In this document: positions 59,933 to 64,000 of the stretch, piece after piece
How positions within the stretch are numbered: the first letter of the stretch is position 1
How the letters are laid out: every line of letters begins with the position of its first letter
Origin: Streptomyces sp. M41(2017)
Lineage (GTDB): Bacteria > Actinomycetota > Actinomycetes > Streptomycetales > Streptomycetaceae
Direction of reading: 5' to 3'
Assembly (NCBI RefSeq): GCF_002078175.1
Contig: NZ_MWFK01000001.1
Span: 3,286,001-3,350,000 of the forward strand
DNA: 64,000 nucleotides
Notes under the pieces: generated by a model
Seen by the model: only the letters and a program-made list of their open reading frames with translations
The model's database searches: none
Told to the model about the DNA's origin: nothing
Program-made: the position numbers and the translations under genes

Positions 59933-62791
59933 CTAGAGGGCGCCCTTGCGCGTCAGGTGGTTGAAGAACAGCCAGCCGGGCAGCACCGGGATCCAGAGCG
60001 TGAGCAGCCGGTACAGGAGCACGGCGGGGGCCGCGACCTCCTTGGGGAGGCCGACGGCGATCAGACCGACCGTCAGGGTCGCCTCGACCGCGCCGACGCC
60101 GCCGGGGGTCGGCGCCGCGGAACCCAGCGCGTTGCCCGCGAGGAAGACGACGGCGACGCTGGCGAGGCTGAGCGTGGTCGGCTCCTCGTGACCGAAGGCG
60201 CGGATCGACGCGTCCAGGCACATCACGAAGCAGGCCGTCAGCAGCAGCATGCCACCGATGCCGGTGACGAGTTTCTGCGGACGCTGGAGCACGTCGAGCA
60301 TGCGCGGGACGACACCCGCGAAGAGCGACCGCACGCGCGTGGAGACGAACTTGCGGAGGAACGGGACCGACGTCACCACGAGGACGAGTACGGCGACCGT
60401 CAGCAGACCCGCGATGACCGTGCGGGACGGCGACAGGGACGGCGTCTTCTCCGTGCCGGTCAGATAGCCGAAGGACAGCAGCATCAGGATGTGGCAGCCG
60501 AGCCCGAACAGCTGTGAGGCACCGACGCTCGCGACGGCGAGCCCAGGCCGGACACCGGCACGCTGCAGGAAGCGCGTGTTCAGGGCCACACCGCCGACCG
60601 CCGCGGGGGCGACGATCTTCACGAACGAGCCGGCGACCTGAGCCGCCACGGTCCGCATGAAGGGCACACGCTCGGGCACGAAGCCGAGCAGGCTCATGGC
60701 CGCCGCGAAGTAGCTCAGTGCGGAGAACAGCACGGCCGCCGCGACCCAGCCCCACTCGGCGTTGTCGAAGAGCGTCCCGAACTCGATGTGGGTGAGCTGG
60801 GTCAGGAGGAAGTACGCGCCGATGGCCCCGGCGATGAAACTGATCAAAGTGCGCGGCCGGACCCGCTCCAGGCGGGCGGGTTCGACGGGTGCCTGCGGTC
60901 TGATCAGCAGCACCTGGTGGCGGATCTGGGTGAGCAGGTCCTCCTCGCGCGCCTCGTCCAGCGCTTCGTCCAGGGCCCGCTTCTCGGCGCGCTGTTCCGC
61001 ACGGACGGCCTTCTTGGCGTTCTTCTCCGAGACGGGCGCCGCCGCCTCCGCCGTTTCCTCGGCGCGGGCGAGCTTGGCCTGCCGGGAGGCCTCCAGGACC
61101 GCGTCCCGCTCGCGCTGCGAGCGTTCCCTGGCCAGTTTCCGCAGCGTCGCGCGCGTGCTGCGGGTCAGCGCGATCGGCTGGAGCATGGGCAGGCAGTCCG
61201 CGACCGCGTCCGGGCCGAGCACGCCGACCGCCGACGCGACCGCGCGCTCGGCACCCACGCGCAGTCCCAGGGTGGTCACCAACTGGGCGACGTCCATCCG
61301 CAGCAGGAGGTCACCGGCCGCGATCTCACCGCCGCGCAGGTCGGTGAGGATCACCTTGCCGGAACGATCCACCAGAATCGCGTCGCCGGCGAGCCTGCGG
61401 TGCGCGATGCGCCGGGACTGAAGCGCCTGCACCTGGTGCCAGGTGTCGCGCAGCAGATCGTCCGTGACCTGCTCGTCGGACAGGGAGTCGAGGGTGCGGC
61501 CACCGGTGTGCTCGTAGACGAGCATCACGGCGTCGGGGCCCAGTTCGGAGGTGGCGATCAGCTTGGGCGCGTTGGCTCCGGCGGCGATGGCCGCGTACGC
61601 GAGGAGGGCCTCCTGTTCCAGCGCCTGGCGCAGTGACTGGAGGCTGCGGCGAGTGGTGATGCCGCGCAGCGTCAGCCGGCGCCAGGCGCGGTAGAAGAAG
61701 GCCTGCGCCTGCTGCTCCCGGTCGACGACCGTGACGTCCAGGGGCGGGCCGTCCTCCAGCGTCACGAAGTACCGCCGGCCACGGTCGCCGTTCTCGGTGG
61801 TCTCCGGCGTCTCCTCACGGGCCGCGCTGACCGGGTGGAAGCCGACGTGCCGCAGGCCCGCCATGAGGGTCCGTCCGGTGGGCCGCACGTTCGGGGAGCC
61901 GACCGCGTACAGCGTTCCGTAGGCGACCGTCCAGCCGATGAGGACCGTCAGGATGATCGAGAACGGCGTCGTGTAGCCGGTCACCAGCATGGAGAAGGCG
62001 TCGAGCAGGAGCACCACCCAGAGCACCGCGCGCCAGCGGGGCCGGCGGGACATCCCGACGGCCGTCATATAGGCGATGACCGGCGCGAGATAGCCGTGGA
62101 CCGGGTCGGTGAGGGCGTGGATGTCACCAGGAGAGGGTTGGGTGAGCGCCTCCTGGATGGAACCCGGGGAGCCCTTCGCGACCCAGAGGTCCGTGGCGAG
62201 AGTCACCCCGTGGGCGAGGACCGCGGCGAGCACGCCGTCGGCGATGCGCAGTCCGTCCCGCTTGATCAGCCGCTCGATCGCGAACGCGACGGGCACCAGG
62301 AGGATCGCGATGCTCGACGCGAGCCCCGCGATCTTGATCAGCAGGTCGGGTGCCTGTCCGGTGCCCTTGTTGATGTCCTGTTCGAGACCCGACGTGGTGC
62401 CGTGGGCGAACGCGGCGATGGCGAGCAGCACCGCGATGGCGAGCACGCCGACGAGGAGCCGCATGAGGTCGGAGGGGCGGTGCACGCGCGCCGGGAGGAG
62501 GGGTTCGTCGCCCTCGACCTCGTCCGCGTGGGCCTCGTCGTCGCAGTCCTGCGCGGGCCGGCGCTTCTCGGGTCCCGAGGGGTGCGGAGCGGTGTCCTCG
62601 ACCTCGGAAGGGACTTCTTGCGCCGCGGCCTCGGCGTCGCGGGCCTCGCTCGTACCGGACCCGGACTTCTCAGCCGATTCGGCCGTGCCGTTCTGGTCCC
62701 GCTTGTTCTTCTCGCCGCCGCCGGTGTCCGGGCGTGACGAGGCATCGGAGGTGCCCTCCGCGTCTTCGGGGTGCACGCCCTGCTGCCTCAT
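59933..62791 (-). CDS. Multidomain membrane protein: kinase-like domain plus LPG-synthase-like TM domain
   Basis: A 952-aa protein. An acidic disordered N-terminus (~90 aa) is followed by about six TM helices. A cytosolic kinase-like domain (about residues 300-560) contains VMLVYEHTGGRTLDSLSDEQ, an HRD-like HRRLAGDAILVDRSGKV and a DFG-like ILTDLRGGEI. An Ala/Glu/Arg coiled coil (about 590-640) and a C-terminal lysylphosphatidylglycerol-synthase-type TM region follow (PEPVRAL-like loop; FVKIVAPAAVGGVALNTRFLQ; LSLASVAVVFLAGNALGSAAPTPGGVGAVEA). No lysyl-transfer domain is present. The ATG at 62791 follows AGAAGAG. Its role in lipid flipping or regulation is unproven. Confidence 0.87.
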   Translation of the reverse strand: MRQQGVHPEDAEGTSDASSRPDTGGGEKNKRDQNGTAESAEKSGSGTSEARDAEAAAQEVPSEVEDTAPHPSGPEKRRPAQDCDDEAHADEVEGDEPLLPARVHRPSDLMRLLVGVLAIAVLLAIAAFAHGTTSGLEQDINKGTGQAPDLLIKIAGLASSIAILLVPVAFAIERLIKRDGLRIADGVLAAVLAHGVTLATDLWVAKGSPGSIQEALTQPSPGDIHALTDPVHGYLAPVIAYMTAVGMSRRPRWRAVLWVVLLLDAFSMLVTGYTTPFSIILTVLIGWTVAYGTLYAVGSPNVRPTGRTLMAGLRHVGFHPVSAAREETPETTENGDRGRRYFVTLEDGPPLDVTVVDREQQAQAFFYRAWRRLTLRGITTRRSLQSLRQALEQEALLAYAAIAAGANAPKLIATSELGPDAVMLVYEHTGGRTLDSLSDEQVTDDLLRDTWHQVQALQSRRIAHRRLAGDAILVDRSGKVILTDLRGGEIAAGDLLLRMDVAQLVTTLGLRVGAERAVASAVGVLGPDAVADCLPMLQPIALTRSTRATLRKLARERSQRERDAVLEASRQAKLARAEETAEAAAPVSEKNAKKAVRAEQRAEKRALDEALDEAREEDLLTQIRHQVLLIRPQAPVEPARLERVRPRTLISFIAGAIGAYFLLTQLTHIEFGTLFDNAEWGWVAAAVLFSALSYFAAAMSLLGFVPERVPFMRTVAAQVAGSFVKIVAPAAVGGVALNTRFLQRAGVRPGLAVASVGASQLFGLGCHILMLLSFGYLTGTEKTPSLSPSRTVIAGLLTVAVLVLVVTSVPFLRKFVSTRVRSLFAGVVPRMLDVLQRPQKLVTGIGGMLLLTACFVMCLDASIRAFGHEEPTTLSLASVAVVFLAGNALGSAAPTPGGVGAVEATLTVGLIAVGLPKEVAAPAVLLYRLLTLWIPVLPGWLFFNHLTRKGAL

Positions 62792-62977
62792 GGTCTCTTC
62801 TTGATCTCGTATCACCGGTCACCGCCCGCACGATGGTGGCATGCCCGACTGACACACGGGGGCATCAGGGTGCAAATGCGGGGTCGCACAGTCTGCCTCA
62901 AGCGTCTCCCCGGAGCGAGGTATACGCACAGTCGCCGACGCGTCACATTGTCGGTGGGGTGGTGCAGGATGGGGCGG

Positions 62978-63343
62978 ATGAGCGAGGAGAGTCTTCCGGC
63001 GGACGCCCTGCCGGAGTACGCGGAGCGGGTCCTTGAGGTCGCCGAGCTGATCCCGCCCGGGCGCGTCATGACGTACGGCGACATCGCCGAGTGGCTGGAG
63101 GAGGGTGGCCCGCGGCAGGTGGGCCGGGTGATGGCCCTCTACGGCGGGGCGGTGCCGTGGTGGCGGGTCACCCGCGCCGACGGGACCCTGCTGCCAGGCC
63201 ACGAACTGGACGCGATGGCCCACTACCGCTCGGAAGGCACGCCCCTGAAGGAGGCGAGCCGGTCCGCCGACGGTCATCTGCCACGCGTCGACATGAGACG
63301 GGCGCGGTGGGACGGCGGCGAGCGGGCGGAAGGTCACACCTGA
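62978..63343 (+). CDS. Alkyltransferase-like (MGMT-family) DNA-binding protein
   Basis: A 121-aa single-domain homologue of O6-alkylguanine-DNA alkyltransferase. It keeps the DNA-binding winged helix (PPGRVMTYGDIAEWL, then RQVGRVMALYGG). The active-site PCHRV is PWWRV here, so the acceptor Cys is replaced by Trp. Such ATL proteins flag bulky alkyl lesions for nucleotide-excision repair instead of removing them. Starts at ATG 62978 or 62969. It lies directly before the helicase gene, matching mycobacterial Rv3204/Rv3202c. The tag gene at 11613 is the other alkylation-repair gene here. Confidence 0.92.
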   Translation: MSEESLPADALPEYAERVLEVAELIPPGRVMTYGDIAEWLEEGGPRQVGRVMALYGGAVPWWRVTRADGTLLPGHELDAMAHYRSEGTPLKEASRSADGHLPRVDMRRARWDGGERAEGHT

Positions 63344-63589
63344 CAGCTTCCGGCATTCACGGGACGGAAGAGGAACCTGAGGCCCGTACGAGGGAACCGA
63401 GGGACATCCGTGACATGCCGTACGTTCGTGAGGCGAGGGACGCACGTGACGTGAGGGAAGAAGCGGAAGCCCTGCTTCCGTGAACCTCACCGGCGTACCG
63501 TCGTCGGCGCGCGTCTCCCTCACCCCGCGGCCACCGCCACTCGCGCGAGGGCCCGCCAACCAGTACGAGCACCAGGACCGGCGAACCAC

Positions 63590-64000
63590 GTGAGCTCCAC
63601 TTCTTCCACCAGGCACCCGGCGCACCCCCAGGTGCGCCAGGGGACCCGCGGCGCGTACCGGCTGGTGCGCACCGCCCCGGTCCGGGTGGATCCCCCTCGT
63701 CTTGACGCAGGGCAGCGCGCGGTGGTTGAGCACGGCGGCGGACCACTCCTCGTGCTCGCGGGTCCCGGTACGGGCAAGACGACCACGCTGGTGGAGTCCG
63801 TCGCCGCGCGGATCGCCCGGGGCGCCGATCCGGCCCGCATCCTGGTGCTCACGTTCAGCCGGAAGGCGGCCGTCGAACTGCGCGACCGCATGGCCCTGCG
63901 CATAGGCGCAGCCCGCGCTCCCCAGGCCACCACCTTCCACTCCTTCTGCTACGCGCTGGTCCGCGCCCACCAGGACACCGACCTCTTCGTGGAGCCGCTG
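63590..64000 (+). CDS. UvrD/Rep-type ATP-dependent DNA helicase (5' part)
   Basis: The open frame continues past the window edge. The N-terminal segment LDAGQRAVVEHGGGPLLVLAG leads into Walker A GPGTGKTTTL. Then come motif Ia VLTFSRKAAVELRDRM and Ic-like TTFHSFCYALVR, the superfamily 1A order. From position beside the ATL gene it should be the actinobacterial Rv3202c type, a long helicase with a C-terminal RecB-like nuclease domain, but that part is not in the window. GTG 63590 is the likely start; its Shine-Dalgarno is weak. Confidence 0.88.
   Translation, partial: MSSTSSTRHPAHPQVRQGTRGAYRLVRTAPVRVDPPRLDAGQRAVVEHGGGPLLVLAGPGTGKTTTLVESVAARIARGADPARILVLTFSRKAAVELRDRMALRIGAARAPQATTFHSFCYALVRAHQDTDLFVEPL

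Noticed and set aside
63414..63483. Short frame MPYVREARDARDVREEAEAL before the helicase gene
   Set aside because: No Shine-Dalgarno and low-complexity; it arises from degenerate GAGGGA/GTGA repeats in the gap.
1..64000. tRNA, rRNA or CRISPR loci
   Set aside because: No T-arm GGTTCGA-type/cloverleaf candidate, rRNA sequence or regularly spaced repeat with unique spacers was found; repeats present are coding tandem repeats.

Overview
The window is high-GC chromosomal DNA of a Streptomyces or very close relative. The evidence is the G/C third-position bias, frequent GTG starts, GTGA/ATGA stop-start overlaps, strong GC-rich hairpin terminators with little or no U-tract, and actinobacterial families (DUF3117, DUF3107, DUF3152, a DUF6758-like protein, MoeZ). 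No rRNA, tRNA or CRISPR array is visible. The only mobile element is one IS5-family insertion sequence.

Left edge (1-6 kb). A MacB/LolD-type ABC exporter (permease cut by the window edge) lies below a small secreted protein. It is followed by a SirB1-like protein, a GNAT acetyltransferase, the 7Fe ferredoxin FdxA and the aminotransferase DapC.

First conserved block (6-27.5 kb). dapE, a LOG-type Rossmann protein, a FolP2-type dihydropteroate synthase paralogue, a small DivIVA-domain membrane protein, tag, DUF3117, an O-methyltransferase, sigE, a zinc anti-sigma factor, an HtrA protease, tatB, mrp, a DUF1003 protein, an MgtE-N/CBS protein and corA. From memory this matches, with insertions, the M. 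tuberculosis Rv1202-Rv1239c order. The ECF sigma gene has a GGAAC-N16-CGTT promoter-like sequence upstream, which fits autoregulation of an envelope-stress operon. The IS5-like element sits exactly at the stop codon of the gene below corA.

Middle (27.5-35 kb). A SUFU-domain protein, an MFS exporter with a palindromic operator candidate, a DUF6758-like protein, a PHP phosphoesterase, a MarC-family membrane protein, a 50-residue protein, a NYN-domain protein and an alpha/beta hydrolase.

Second conserved block (35-43.7 kb and 55.3-64 kb). A RhlE-like DEAD-box helicase with a long repetitive basic tail, a MiaE-like ferritin-fold protein, a small membrane protein, DUF3107, a TetR regulator, a hydrolase, a DUF3152 metalloprotease, moeZ, an alkyltransferase-like protein and a UvrD-type helicase cut by the right edge. 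From memory this parallels Rv3211-Rv3202c. Two cassettes are embedded in it. One is a peptide ABC transporter operon (43.7-49.7 kb) preceded by a leaderless 30-codon leader ORF. The other is a translationally coupled carbohydrate cluster (49.9-55.3 kb): PelF-type glycosyltransferase, 8-TM membrane protein, repeat protein, sugar-nucleotide epimerase and spherulin-4-type glycosidase. It resembles a minimal Pel-like polysaccharide locus and is the best candidate for an under-described system. Two tandem secreted tripeptidyl-aminopeptidase-like lipoproteins and a 952-residue membrane protein combining kinase-like and lysyl-PG-synthase-like domains complete the right side.

Other points of note are two genes whose conserved N-termini appear to start at non-standard codons (ATT for the O-methyltransferase, CTG for the DEAD helicase) and a high density of in-frame tandem repeats in otherwise conserved genes.
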